A DNA stretch of 64,000 bases, taken from assembly GCA_963736445.1 (NCBI GenBank), contig CAVTOY010000017.1, positions 1 to 64,000 of the forward strand, read 5' to 3'. Each line of letters starts with the position of its first letter. The stretch's first letter is position 1. The position numbers were made by a program, and so were the translations under genes. This DNA comes from Thiosocius sp963736445. Lineage in GTDB: Bacteria > Pseudomonadota > Gammaproteobacteria > Chromatiales > Chromatiaceae. Under the pieces are notes generated by a model. It worked only from the letters and a program-made list of their open reading frames with translations. It was not told where the DNA came from and searched no databases. Shown here one piece after another: positions 19,001 through 28,017 of the stretch.

Positions 19001-22000
19001 GGGCGCTATCCCGGTAGTGCGGTCCATCTCGATCGCCTGGTGATCGGTTATGGCTACAGCAAGAACAGCCTTAAGATCGACTTTGCCGGCGAACTGATCC
19101 TGTCTGAACGGCTGATAGATGATGCCGATACCTCGGCCGAACTCGGTTTCGGCATACGCCTGCCCGAGAACAACAAGCTGCAGTTCAAGCTCGACCTGAT
19201 CCCGGTCACGCTGGGCGAGGTCGACTTCGTTATCCCGCTGGTGGCGTTCGACATCGATCTGCGCAGTGATAGGCCACCGCCAGCGGCGCCCTTAGGTACC
19301 TGCCGGCCAGCGTGGGACGGCCTGCAACTGCACGTGCCCGGCATTGTGCATGCGGACCTGAGACGTCTTGCCTTCTCGCCGTTCTTCGGCCCGCTGCCGG
19401 CGGCCAATTACGACTATATCTACGACCTGGAGCTGGGCAACGACGAAGTCGGACTGCGGCACGTTGCCGACTACCGCATGATCGCGCCGATCGCCGGCAC
19501 CATCCCGATCCCGTTCCTGGCCGATACGGTGCCGTTCTTCGAGCGCTTCTGCCTCGACCTGCGCATCGCCGGATTCGGGCTGAAGTTCGATCTCGCGCGG
19601 CCATTCCCGAAACCGAGTCCGCTGCTGATCTTCGAGCTGCTCGGTTTCCTGTCCGATACCTCGGTACCGATCGATCCGAACGGCCACATAGCGGCGCTGA
19701 TGTATGCCGAGCTCTATCACGGTCGCATCACGGTGCCGGAGCGGATACAGGCCCTGTTCCCCGCGGCCAACGGTATTCTCGGTCAGGATCTGCAGGCGAA
19801 GATCGATGTCACGACGATCATCGCGATGTACCAGCAGCTTCAGGGGCTGTGGGACGCACTGCGGCAGCGCCTCGCCGACAGCACCGCGTCGACTGGCGAC
19901 TGGCTGCAGGAACTGGCCGACAACCCCCCGGCGGTCGCCATAGCCGAGTTATTGCGCCTGTTGCCCGAGTCGCTCACCACGTTGCAACTCGAAGGGCGGT
20001 TCTTGCACTTCGAGGCCAGCGCGACGTTCATGCTGGAACTGGCGAACGACATCAATGCCGAGTTCGGCGATGCTGCGCAACCGGTGCCACCGCCCCCGTC
20101 GGGCGAGGCCTATGAGTTGGTCTATGCCAACGATTTCAGCGCGGCATCGTTAGTCGGCTGGCAACGCTACAACCATGGTCTCAAGCGAGGCGTCGGAAAT
20201 TGGCGGGTCGTGCAGGGCCAGCTGCTGCAGGACAACAATGTCGGTGACAACTCGCCCGGGCGCTATGGCGCGATGCTGGTCTACGAGGCATTGGAGATCG
20301 ACGACCTGCGCCTGCTGGTCAGCGCCAGCTCGACCGACAACGACGGTCTCGGTGTGGTGTTCCATGTGCAGAACGAGCGCACCTTCTACCGTTTCCGCAT
20401 GACCGAGGAGCAGCACGAGTGGCGTCTCGACAAACTCGACGACGGCCGGGTCACCACGCTGTTCAGCAGTGAACGCAGCTTTGTCCGCGACAAGCGGTAT
20501 GACATCCGATTAGAAACCGTCAGCCGTGCCGGCGTTGGCGCGGGTCTGCCGACGCGCAATGCCCGCCGGGGTAACGGGCGGCCCGGTGAGCCTCTCGACG
20601 TTGACGCGCTGGTGGTTGCGAAGCAGCGGCAGCCATTGTCGATTACGCGTATCCGTATCTGGGTGGACGGCGTTGCCTGGTGCGATGTCGACGATGCCGA
20701 TGACGCGCTCACGTATGGGCACGTAGGACTCGACAGCTGGTGGAACAGCGGTGCGCGCTTTGATGACCTGCAGCTGTTTGCGCGCTGGCAACCGATACTC
20801 GGCATCGGTCAACCGCTGCATGCCGATGCGCTGCCCGCACTCGCCAGTACCTTGTCCGGTCCGAGCGGCGAGCCGCCCGCCGCGCTGGCGGCGTTCTCGC
20901 GCCAGGACATCGCTGCGGCGATGGCCAGTGCCCCGGCTCTTGCCGTCGCCATGACGGCGCGGGTGGGACTGGCCGGCAGCCGGGTATTCTCGATGATCGG
21001 TTGGATGGGCAGCGACGGTCATTACGGTTTGTTGTCGCGCCTGGGCCTGTCGCCGCTTCAGCTTAACGTGGCCGGCATACAGATACCGCTGCCGCTGCAG
21101 ATGGATGGTCGCTTGGCGTTGTCCGGCCACAGTGCGGGCGCCGACTCGTATGTCGAGGCCGAGGCCAAGGGTTATGCAGACTGGGCGCTGCTACCCGGCG
21201 GTGCCGGCGGAGTGCCGCTGGCGCGCCTGCTTATCGGTACAGCCGAAGCCCCGGTTACGTTGCGTATATCATCCGATCGCGAGTTTGCATTGCAGGGCGC
21301 CGGTGAACTGCAGCTTTTCGCGCAACAGCTGGTTATCGAAGGCGAACTCGACGTGAGCCATGCGCATGCCCAGATCAACGGTGCGCTGACATTCGCGCCG
21401 GATGTTTTCATTGCCGGTCAACGGTTGCTGTCATTGCAGGCCGCCATGCAGGGACATGTCGGACCCGGTCAGGCGATGGTGTTGCAGGGTGCGGGTACGC
21501 TGTCGCTGTTCGGTCGTGCCTTCACGGCCGGTTCGGTGCACATCGCCGAACGCGTCATCGAGCTCAACGCCGAGCTTGGGGCAGGTAGCCGTATCGGCAG
21601 CTGGTCACCGGCCGGGCTGCCGCTCAAGCAGATCCGGCTGGCGTTGGCGGGTCGACTCGATTTCGGTTCATCGGTACCTGCGCTCAGGCTGCGCGGCGAT
21701 GGCGGCTTCAAACTGTATGGTGTCCAGGTCGAAGGCAACTGCCGGATCGAGGCTCAGGGCAACGACTGGTTGCTCGCGGCATCAGGCCGGCTGTTCTGGC
21801 AGGGGCGCAACTGGATCGATGGCTCGCTTACGCTGAGCGATGACGGGATTGAGATCAGCGGTCGTGCCGACTTCGGCATCCGCCTGACACCGACCCAGCT
21901 GCCGGCAGGGATAGAGATCGCCGGTCTGCATCTGCGTGCCTCGGTCTCGGGACACTTCACGCTGAACAGTGCCGGCCAGCTGGTGAGCTGGACCTTTGAC

Positions 22001-22630
22001 CTCGATTGGCAGCTTGCGGTCAGACTGCCCGGTACCGACAGCAAGCAGGCGTTGCCGATCGCCACGCAGCAGCGTTCGATTACCGGCAGCCATGCCGGCA
22101 GTGAATCGGCAATGCCGCTGGCCGATCTCATCGCGTTCAATGGCCTGACGCTGTTCGACCTGGACCAGTTCAGTGTTTCGGTGCCGACACTCGACCCGGC
22201 AGCCGGTCGGGCCATCTACCTGCGCAATTCCTTGCACATCGATGTCGATGGTGATGGCGGCGAAGTGAGCTTTTTGACCCCGGTGAAACCCGACGACGAT
22301 GCCACGCCGGTATTCGAAGTACCCGGCATCATCGGTTTCTACGAAGAATCGGTGGACGTCGACCTGCCTGGGCTGTCGTTGCCGGTACCGGTATTGAGCA
22401 CCGAAGCCGCCGGCAACAACGACACGCCGCTGCTGCGCGTCCCCGGACTGGGCTTCGAAGAGGTGCCCCTGGGGCGCATCCGCTTCGAGAACACGGCCTT
22501 CGCGCTGCAACTCGCGTGGCAGGACGGCAAGCTCGGCGTGTTGATCGCCGGCGATGATCTTTTCGTGCCGTTCGACGGCAACTTCTTCCTCGGCATCATT
22601 GTTGCGCTCGGCGACGGGCCAGGTAACTGA
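16046..22630 (+). CDS. Giant beta-rich protein of unknown function (2194 aa)
   Basis: I do not recognise this protein. It opens without a signal peptide (MNTLNSFDSLFAAVDLRPLQ). Most of it is alternating-hydrophobicity beta sequence rich in Asp, Glu, Leu and Ala, with recurring LPGL turns (near residues 218, 365, 585 and 2108). A helical, coiled-coil-like insert spans about 786-908. A proline-rich linker near 1340-1355 leads into a jelly-roll-like module at about 1356-1580 (YELVYANDFSAASLVGWQRY to ARFDDLQLF) that resembles concanavalin-type lectin/glucanase or DUF1080 folds. Residues 1700-1900 have repeating strands of the form LQGAGELQLF and LQGAGTLSLF. Cysteine is rare and no transmembrane helix is apparent. 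The OmpA-like gene precedes it by two bases. A scaffold, lipid-groove or surface role is conceivable but unsupported. Confidence 0.75.
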   Translation: MNTLNSFDSLFAAVDLRPLQPMLDQLFGDLTEHIEIADFFESEEDGVVSYTLILGVRQSILFPVPGFSNIQLGIVRDNEDEMPLILGELVVEGAPLRVSIRHFPLRVVINNPLLQPVVAEEDEAEVLDGFSFELEGALAVGADLAIAAELESFSLPPFTIVGTGILLGLQTCRLITQAADVDDELLELGFDDNFRGMHAASAQFYWDIPFAVVGGGLPGLRADLERLALGNQGISVAATLTWPVAQDGRQFGLAHTELHGALFGWECALEQLQLVIERNTPIGTSATAYLRIPFLDRIVRTELGYREADDQGYRFNLIIDQAGGPLISVVLGDDSYALQLANLRIEGGFTSEGEFAVEGQADITLGLPGLTVTATTAQLSVEHLSSHDVLRITLPQVEIEGYGELEQAQLIVVFADDDEGNPELQMLELVATVQWQDISDRIQLDLSLPLLPLPPDNAEVTLRALWIGDQLQFTLDAALDEVDNLWRFIPEAARPQVDDARIEIALVFDGDDFKGELGLAFALRLPDFAGLLPVGISDALSIETADESDQIHLRFVAEIGTPADDDSAGKLTATVEDPLSLSLQLPGLALPQAPIQIAITDIGIALAADGAEISGIFEFSGDFILHPILPESAFGSAPPMMAQQLDRLLKLASQVDLRGTAALKMGIAIDNAWFEAECTFDQAGLELDLFDMLAGVTGAADTLFGAGTANEIDLDIDVAVELRRISLSIGSATPSADGVPFGFGISAMFSFAGQSADLVFDLTHESLSFGIDQLRIPIAIPQLPLNRADLDRLRDAAGQWDYVNRWQAEIEPELDELIDEDNRQLDEARELLAQYQDGDAEAYALFELEFRTIPAIQKRVFDVVGRKFLYQAALAVHQMLGRLGVEGSQATYQQGMEIYQDAVDAVLGSLHFDTQLQFEISDARFVLPFNDPSAIRVEGGASIKGFAPDDPLAPLGDLVFKLGLSADAIYFAVEGGAASIPLPDFGRYPGSAVHLDRLVIGYGYSKNSLKIDFAGELILSERLIDDADTSAELGFGIRLPENNKLQFKLDLIPVTLGEVDFVIPLVAFDIDLRSDRPPPAAPLGTCRPAWDGLQLHVPGIVHADLRRLAFSPFFGPLPAANYDYIYDLELGNDEVGLRHVADYRMIAPIAGTIPIPFLADTVPFFERFCLDLRIAGFGLKFDLARPFPKPSPLLIFELLGFLSDTSVPIDPNGHIAALMYAELYHGRITVPERIQALFPAANGILGQDLQAKIDVTTIIAMYQQLQGLWDALRQRLADSTASTGDWLQELADNPPAVAIAELLRLLPESLTTLQLEGRFLHFEASATFMLELANDINAEFGDAAQPVPPPPSGEAYELVYANDFSAASLVGWQRYNHGLKRGVGNWRVVQGQLLQDNNVGDNSPGRYGAMLVYEALEIDDLRLLVSASSTDNDGLGVVFHVQNERTFYRFRMTEEQHEWRLDKLDDGRVTTLFSSERSFVRDKRYDIRLETVSRAGVGAGLPTRNARRGNGRPGEPLDVDALVVAKQRQPLSITRIRIWVDGVAWCDVDDADDALTYGHVGLDSWWNSGARFDDLQLFARWQPILGIGQPLHADALPALASTLSGPSGEPPAALAAFSRQDIAAAMASAPALAVAMTARVGLAGSRVFSMIGWMGSDGHYGLLSRLGLSPLQLNVAGIQIPLPLQMDGRLALSGHSAGADSYVEAEAKGYADWALLPGGAGGVPLARLLIGTAEAPVTLRISSDREFALQGAGELQLFAQQLVIEGELDVSHAHAQINGALTFAPDVFIAGQRLLSLQAAMQGHVGPGQAMVLQGAGTLSLFGRAFTAGSVHIAERVIELNAELGAGSRIGSWSPAGLPLKQIRLALAGRLDFGSSVPALRLRGDGGFKLYGVQVEGNCRIEAQGNDWLLAASGRLFWQGRNWIDGSLTLSDDGIEISGRADFGIRLTPTQLPAGIEIAGLHLRASVSGHFTLNSAGQLVSWTFDLDWQLAVRLPGTDSKQALPIATQQRSITGSHAGSESAMPLADLIAFNGLTLFDLDQFSVSVPTLDPAAGRAIYLRNSLHIDVDGDGGEVSFLTPVKPDDDATPVFEVPGIIGFYEESVDVDLPGLSLPVPVLSTEAAGNNDTPLLRVPGLGFEEVPLGRIRFENTAFALQLAWQDGKLGVLIAGDDLFVPFDGNFFLGIIVALGDGPGN

Positions 22631-22886
22631 TCCCGACGTGTCGCGCTGTCCGACAGCCCCATTCGCTCGGCGGACGTGAATCGGAGGTTGGTGCCGGGCC
22701 TGCGGACCGAATTGGACGGCGAAAGTAGATTCGCGGCGTCGGCCTGGCACGCCAGTTGAGCCATGTACGTGGGTTTTGGCGACTTCCACAATCCTCCTGC
22801 TGAGCACCGATCGTCTCCGCACCGTTTCGTTTGCGTCAGTTCAACGCTGTCGGATATCTAAGATACTGGGGCCTTGCCAAGGCAAA

Positions 22887-23939
22887 CTATGCCACATCAG
22901 ACATACTGGACGATCGCAACACCATTCCATAGAGATCCCTCGGGTCGTCCGGATCGGCAACCAGATCAAGGTTTGTATACATCCCGCCCATGCCGGGTCG
23001 AATCAGCTGATCCCGGATATATCGCAGGGCGGAAAAATCTTCGATGGCGAAACCGACGCTGTCGAACAACGTGATTTGCCGGTGGGTTTTCCGCCCTTCC
23101 AGTTCTCCCATCATTACCTGCCGCAGTTCGCTTACCGGATAGTCTGTATCCAGCTGTTGTATTTCGCCTTCGATACGGGTTTGCGGCAAGTATTCGACAA
23201 ATATTTCCGAGCGCAACAGTATTTCCTTGGCCAGCTCGGTTTTACCTGGACAGTCACCGCCTGCCGCATTGATGTGAATGCCCGGCTTGATCATGTCATC
23301 GGTCAAGATAGTGGCGTACTGTTTGTCAGCGGTAATCGCCGTGATAATGTCAGCGCCGTCTACGGCTTCACCGGTTGATTCACATCGGGTAATTTGAAAA
23401 CCCTTGCCGCGGAGATTTGCCATGCACTTTTCTGTTGCCGCCGAGTCGATGTCATACAACCTCAACTTTTTTATACCGAGCATGGATTTGAAAGCCAGTG
23501 CCTGGAATTCAGATTGTGCACCGTTACCGATGATCGCCATGCAGTTTGAATTTTCACGAGCCAGGTATTTAGCCGCAACGACTGAAGCAGATGCGGTTCG
23601 CAGGGCGGTCAGAATAGTCATTTCGGAAAACAGAATGGGATAGCCGGTATAGACTTTCGACAGAACACCAAATGCAGTGACCGTCTGTAAGCCCTCTTTC
23701 ATGTTTTTGGGATGACCGTTTACGTACTTGAAACCGTAAAGCTCCCCATCACTGATTGGCATGAGTTCGATAACGCCGGCGTGAGAGTGAGAAGCGACTC
23801 TGGGTGTCTTGTCGAACAACTGCCAGCGTTTGAAATCTTTCTCGATGTAAGCGGCAATCCCTTTTAGGATGCTTTCCATGCCGATACTTTGGACGATTTT
23901 CATCATATGATCGACGCTCACGAAAGGCACGATATTCAA
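22887..23939 (-). CDS. ocd: Ornithine cyclodeaminase
   Basis: This 350-residue member of the ornithine cyclodeaminase/mu-crystallin family converts L-ornithine to L-proline and ammonia in the cytoplasm with tightly bound NAD. The Rossmann motif is IIGNGAQSEFQAL (GNGAQ at 138-142). FKYVNGHP (about 70-77) provides the substrate lysine and TALRTASAS (111-119) the arginine. ITLFDSVGFAIEDFSALRY carries the catalytic aspartate in the form seen in true ornithine cyclodeaminases rather than in alanine or lysine enzymes. Downstream on the same strand is the C-terminal part of an ornithine/alanine-type racemase, which supports an ornithine role. No arginase or ornithine transporter is present. Confidence 0.87.
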   Translation of the reverse strand: MNIVPFVSVDHMMKIVQSIGMESILKGIAAYIEKDFKRWQLFDKTPRVASHSHAGVIELMPISDGELYGFKYVNGHPKNMKEGLQTVTAFGVLSKVYTGYPILFSEMTILTALRTASASVVAAKYLARENSNCMAIIGNGAQSEFQALAFKSMLGIKKLRLYDIDSAATEKCMANLRGKGFQITRCESTGEAVDGADIITAITADKQYATILTDDMIKPGIHINAAGGDCPGKTELAKEILLRSEIFVEYLPQTRIEGEIQQLDTDYPVSELRQVMMGELEGRKTHRQITLFDSVGFAIEDFSALRYIRDQLIRPGMGGMYTNLDLVADPDDPRDLYGMVLRSSSMSDVA

Positions 23940-24061
23940 GTCGCCATGCCATTTTTGAACTCTCGGTCATTTCAGATCTCTCCGGTGGGAAAGTGCATGG
24001 TTACAGTGGGATAGCTGGCGTTGAGTTGGGAGTCGCGCGCTGACATCAACCGGAATAATAA

Positions 24062-24538
24062 TCATACCGATGCAGGTACCATTACCTTGGTAACAAATGG
24101 GGACGTCATAGCGCGGACTAGCGCGCCGTAGTTCAACTGGAAGATCACTTCTGCATCGACCGTGAGTTCGAAGCATTCAGACTCGAGGATGAGTTGCTCG
24201 CTACTAGCCCCCATGACGTCTATTCCGTTAGGTGCTTGCAGGCCGGACGAGTCGATATCCTGCTGTCCGACAGCAAGGGTGGCTTGCGTTACCAAGCCCC
24301 GATCAGCGACAGGCGGGACTTCGATCGGGCAGGTGACTTCGGCGATCCGGCCACTGAACATGTTCAGGTTTTTCTTCTCGCGGGGTTTGCTTGCATCACA
24401 ATAGACAATCGCGGTGGCGACACGTGGTTTGTCTGCTGTGGCGGGAATTTGTGCGGATCTTACTTCGTGGTCTTGGGCAGCAATTTTGAGGGCGGATTTA
24501 GACGCCTTCAAAGGCACGCTGGACGGGACGCCTAACAT
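24062..24538 (-). CDS. Stand-alone C-terminal part of an ornithine/alanine-type racemase
   Basis: Residues about 70-158 (VADRGLVTQATLAVGQQDI, GIDVMGASSEQLILE, FQLNYGALVRAMTSPFVTKV) match the C-terminal beta domain of PLP-dependent ornithine racemase and related alanine racemases. The N-terminal PLP barrel, including the PLP lysine, is absent. The first 65 residues look unrelated. A good ribosome binding site (aaaggagtaggt) precedes the ATG, so the fragment may be translated even though it cannot be catalytic on its own. The most economical reading is an internal deletion that left start and tail. The neighbour ocd makes an ancestral D-/L-ornithine function plausible. Confidence 0.6.
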   Translation of the reverse strand: MLGVPSSVPLKASKSALKIAAQDHEVRSAQIPATADKPRVATAIVYCDASKPREKKNLNMFSGRIAEVTCPIEVPPVADRGLVTQATLAVGQQDIDSSGLQAPNGIDVMGASSEQLILESECFELTVDAEVIFQLNYGALVRAMTSPFVTKVMVPASV

Positions 24539-24959
24539 ACCTACTCCTTTTGAGTATGAGTCTCAGAGGAGGCGACGGGATCGTGCCGATTAGTATTGGC
24601 CGATGGTCAACGAGTGGTCCCAACTAAGGTCCGGGTGCTGCGGAAACGAGTCCGCATAGGGCGAACGCAGCGACCACTCTAGCACGCTGTGGCATCAACT
24701 CTTAGAGAAGAACCGACCAATCGACAGCTCAGGCATTTGGTCAGAGGGCTTGTTATTCAAGATGGCACATGTCGGCAGTTTTGTACTTATTCGTGCTTAA
24801 CAACGCAGAGAAGGGTAAGAATCAGGAACTTCCTGAACGGTATATCATGGACTTTTCTGATTCCTGTTGAGCGGTGACAGTTTTTTGAACAGGCCGGCAC
24901 ATTCAACCGCTCATATTCCTGTCCTTGGATATTTTTATCTGGCCTGAACGGATTTCCAC
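24539..24959. other. Intergenic region between divergent genes
   Basis: This 420-bp spacer separates the divergent racemase fragment and mlrC. No gene or clear operator is visible. It is more A+T-rich than most of the window, consistent with the acquired or decaying character of the island. Confidence 0.45.
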
Positions 24960-26445
24960 ATGAGTTTCAATGTTCTGACGGCTGAACTTTCCCATGAAAC
25001 CAATACCTTCAGCCTGCACAAAACCGGAAAACAAGCCTTCATGGCTCGCTATGCCCTGATGGGCGCAGCAGCAATCGTCGAGCGTGGCGACGAGAATACG
25101 GAACTTGCTGGTTTCCTTGATGCCGGTCGTGTGCATGGCTGGCGAGTCACGCATGTTCTCAGTGCTGCTGCCGGGCCAAGCGGTAATATCAGGCGCAAAG
25201 CGTTTGACTGGCTCTGTGAGCCGATCCTCGCCAGCATAAAGAAATATCCGTTCGACGGACTGCTGCTCGGCTTACACGGCGCGATGGGGCTAGATTTCTG
25301 TGAAGATGGCGAAGGCGAATTGCTGCGGCGTGTCCGTGATGTGGTGGGCAAGGAGATGCCAATTGCTATCACACTTGATTCACATGCAAATGTCAGCGAG
25401 CAGATGTGCGCGCTGGCGGACATCATTGTTTCGTTCAAAACATACCCGCACATTGATATGCGTGACACCGGACGCCAGGCTGGAGATATTCTCCAACGAA
25501 CGATGTCCGGTGAAATAAGACCGCGCACCATCCGCGTCAGCCGCCCCATGCTTGAAGAGATCAATGGCGGCCGCACAGACATCGGCCCGATGATCGAACG
25601 CATTGCAGCGGCGCGTGCTTATGAGGAGCAGGCAGATGTCTTTGCCGTGAGCATCAATGCAGGTTTTGCCAGTGCCGATGTCGCCACGGTTGGGCCGACG
25701 GTGTTGGTGAGCGGACAGGGGGATTTTGCTGCGCACACTGCTTTCGCTGAAACGGTTGCTGATGATATTTGGAGCCGTCGCTTTGAGGTGCTCAATGAAT
25801 ATCTCAGCGTTGACGAGGCGGCTGCGATTGCTGTCAACTTACGAGCCCGGCAAGGGACCGCTGGTAATTGCCGATTACGCAGATAATCCTGGCGCCGGCG
25901 GCTATGGCGATTCAACGGAGTTGTTGCGCGCATTGCTCGATGCGGGCGTGAGCAATGCGTGTTTTGGTCCCATGGTGGATGGTGCGGCAGTGCATGTGCT
26001 GCAGACTGCTGTTGTTGGCGAACATATTCAGATTTCGCTTGGCGGCAGGACCGATCCAGACTTCGGTGGCGGTCCACTTGCAGTTGAGGCCGAACTCGTC
26101 TCTCTCAGCGACGGGCATTTCACTGGCGATGGTCCAATGATTCACGGGCTCCACGGCAGTTTCGGCCCCAGTGCCGTAATCCGTGTCGGCGGCATTGAAG
26201 TATTGGTTGTCACCATCCCCCGGCAAATACTTGATTTGCAGCAATTCAGAGCCTTCGGTATCGATCCGCAGAACAAACATGTCGTGGCGCTAAAGTCGAT
26301 GCAGCACTTCCGCGCAGCGTTCGAACCGATTTCGGGACAAATTATAGTCTGTGACAGTGGCGCACTTTGCACCCCACGTTACGACCGACTACCGTATCGC
26401 AACGTGCCAAGACCGATTTTTCCGTTAGACCCGTCAGCAAGCTGA
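24960..26445 (+). pseudogene. M81-family metallopeptidase (MlrC/microcystinase-like), frameshifted
   Basis: The N-terminal 295 residues are in one frame: start MSFNVLTAELSHETNTFS with the M81 HETNTF motif, then GLLLGLHGAM and ITLDSHANVS with metal-binding residues. From about 25840 the family sequence continues in another frame, YEPGKGPLVIADYADNPGAG then GYGDSTELLRALL, to the stop at 26443-26445. One base change in length near 25840-25855 (gctgtcaacttacgagcccg) would restore a roughly 490-residue protein of normal family length. It is either a real disruption or a sequencing error. M81 members hydrolyse linear peptides or related amides; this one sits in an amino-acid island with ocd. Confidence 0.75.
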
Positions 26446-26996
26446 TCTGTTCTCAGCTTGTTGAGAAATGCAGAGCACTCAAGCAAGGAAGTGGTCCTGG
26501 CCGTTCTACAACGGTTCCGGTGCCTGGTACCGGAAGAGTTACGCAGGCGGAGATGTCTTGTGCGTTGTGACGTTGCCGCCACCGGGTTACTGGTCTCGTC
26601 GTTCGGCGTTCGCTAGGCCTGCCAGGCGATTCGGGAGTCTAGGGCCCGTGAGCCCAATAAGACGATTCTAGTCAAGCTCCACCAGCCGCGGAAAATCACG
26701 TTCAATGCCAGCAAGTCGCGCTTGCGCACAGCGTGCGCGCCGGGCGTACCCGGGAGACCGGATCCGCGATCCGGACGAATGGCGCGCACGGCCCACCCTG
26801 CTGGCTTCTCTCTCACCGGGCGCGCTTGGGAGATATGTCTGTTGTTCAATACACGACTAAATTAAATGATCGTTTGTTTTCGACAGACAATCAGTAGAGG
26901 GCAGGCGCGACTCCCTTCTCGAAGCATCCGAAGCGAAAAAAATGTTTTATATTAAAAACAGCGAGTTGAAGGTATTTTTCATTCTTTTTTTACGGC
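26446..26996. other. Intergenic region upstream of peptide cassettes
   Basis: No gene is visible. An imperfect inverted repeat (cagcaagctga...tcagcttgttg, 26435-26463) overlaps the mlrC stop and may be a weak terminator. The last 120 bases before the sigma-54-type promoter are A+T-rich (aaaaaatgttttatattaaa). They could hold activator or integration-host-factor sites. Confidence 0.45.
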
Positions 26997-27013
26997 TTGG
27001 CACGCCAACTGCA
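26997..27013 (+). promoter_or_regulatory. Sigma-54-type promoter, cassette 1
   Basis: TTGGCACGCCAACTGCA matches the -24/-12 consensus TTGGCACG-N4-TTGCA, with the invariant GG and GC exactly 12 bases apart and a single departure (C for the first T of the -12 box). The predicted transcript starts about 57 bases before the peptide ATG. The same 17 bases recur at 27628-27644. Confidence 0.8.
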
Positions 27014-27080
27014 CCACACCCAGTGTGAGCAGAAACGCTCAACACTTGAACCTCGAACCCAATAGACTGGAGATACCGAC

Positions 27081-27311
27081 ATGCTGACCATCAAAGACCT
27101 TTCCGCAAGCAAAGAACTCGACCGTGCCGCTATGACCGACGTGCGTGGTGGCTTCCTGCCCGGCATATTCAATTTGCCGGTTATCGACGCCGGTTCGCAC
27201 TTCCTGGCACAGGGTCAGGCCCTGGCCGTCGATCAGAGCTACAACCTGGGTGGCCTGAACCTGGTCATCAACAACCAGGAGCAGAACGCCGTTTCCGGCC
27301 AGGTCAGCTAA
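27081..27311 (+). CDS. Small peptide with double-glycine-type leader, copy 1
   Basis: This 76-residue peptide begins MLTIKDLSASKELDR and reaches a Gly-Gly at residues 23-24 (AMTDVRGG). The pattern, with LS, EL and V-x-GG, resembles bacteriocin/RiPP leaders cut by C39 peptidases. The 52-residue remainder is rich in Asn, Gln, Gly and Leu, has no cysteine, and shares IDAGxHFLxQGQ and a C-terminal QNxVxGQ with copy 2. GGAG lies about 9 bases before the ATG. A sigma-54-type promoter and a terminator flank it. No C39 transporter or modifying enzyme is within the window. Function is unknown; a secreted peptide is the leading inference. Confidence 0.75.
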   Translation: MLTIKDLSASKELDRAAMTDVRGGFLPGIFNLPVIDAGSHFLAQGQALAVDQSYNLGGLNLVINNQEQNAVSGQVS

Positions 27312-27358
27312 CCGGCACCCGGCTTACATCTCGCGCAATAAGGCGCATCCTCCCGTGA

Positions 27359-27388
27359 ACGGGGGTCTTCGGACCCCCGTTTTTTTTG
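27359..27388 (+). terminator. Intrinsic terminator, cassette 1
   Basis: A 9-bp stem, acgggggtc/gacccccgt, closes a ttcg tetraloop and is followed by eight T. An identical stem-loop ends cassette 2. Confidence 0.92.
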
Positions 27389-27627
27389 TGCGCTCCGCGC
27401 CACGCGTCCCCGGGCCTCGGACCCTTTCGCCGGCGCTGAGGAGGGCCCGGGAACAGGCGGCCGCCGGATCGTCGTGTAACACCGAACGGATAGGTGGCAG
27501 TTGTTTGTGAGATGCGAACACTCAATGCGGCCGGTGCTGACCTTGTGTATGGGAGATACGGGGCGGGTTGCCAAAAAGTTATTGAAATACAATGCCTTCG
27601 ATAGTTTTGTCTGTTCTTCCACGCAAC

Positions 27628-27644
27628 TTGGCACGCCAACTGCA
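27628..27644 (+). promoter_or_regulatory. Sigma-54-type promoter, cassette 2
   Basis: The 17 bases TTGGCACGCCAACTGCA are identical to cassette 1. Similarity continues through the leader into the first 24 codons. Beyond the promoter, the upstream sequence diverges from cassette 1. Confidence 0.8.
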
Positions 27645-27711
27645 ACACACGAGGTGTGAGCAGAAACGCTCAACACTTGAACCCCGAAACCAACAGACTG
27701 GAGATACTGAC

Positions 27712-27972
27712 ATGCTGACCATCAAAGACCTTTCCGCAAGCAAAGAACTCGATCGTGCCGCCATGACCGACGTGCGTGGTGGTTCGGACGCGTTGAGCGT
27801 TATGCCGCTGCCGGGCTTCGCTATCGCGAACGCACCGACCATCGACGCCGGTGCACACTTCCTCGTCCAGGGCCAGAGCGCAGTCATTAGCCAGGCGGGG
27901 AACGTGGGTGGCTTCAATGGCGTTGCCAACTGGCAGCACCAGAACGGCGTTGCGGGCCAGTTCGTCAGCTAA
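27712..27972 (+). CDS. Small peptide with double-glycine-type leader, copy 2
   Basis: This 86-residue paralogue of the 27081 peptide has an identical 24-residue leader ending DVRGG. The core is 62 residues: an extra SDALSVMPLPGFAIANAP stretch is followed by the shared IDAGAHFLVQGQ, NVGGFN and QNGVAGQFVS. I place the start at the ATG at 27712, which aligns with copy 1 and has GGAG upstream. An in-frame ATG at 27592 lies before the promoter and is unlikely to be used. Leader conservation with core divergence is the usual signature of duplicated secreted-peptide precursors. Confidence 0.75.
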   Translation: MLTIKDLSASKELDRAAMTDVRGGSDALSVMPLPGFAIANAPTIDAGAHFLVQGQSAVISQAGNVGGFNGVANWQHQNGVAGQFVS

Positions 27973-28017
27973 CACCAAGTCGGTCTGCCGCACTCCCTTC
28001 GGGGCGTGCCACGACGA

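Noticed and set aside
14970..22630. Assignment of the OmpA-like/giant pair to an extracellular contractile injection system
   Set aside because: No sheath, tube, baseplate or AAA ATPase gene lies in the window, so the idea is kept only as one of several possibilities.
22745..22762. Sequence tggcacgccagttga resembling a sigma-54 promoter
   Set aside because: The -12 GC is replaced by GA, and the nearest plus-strand gene is absent (ocd is on the minus strand). Only the two sites at 26997 and 27628 meet the consensus.
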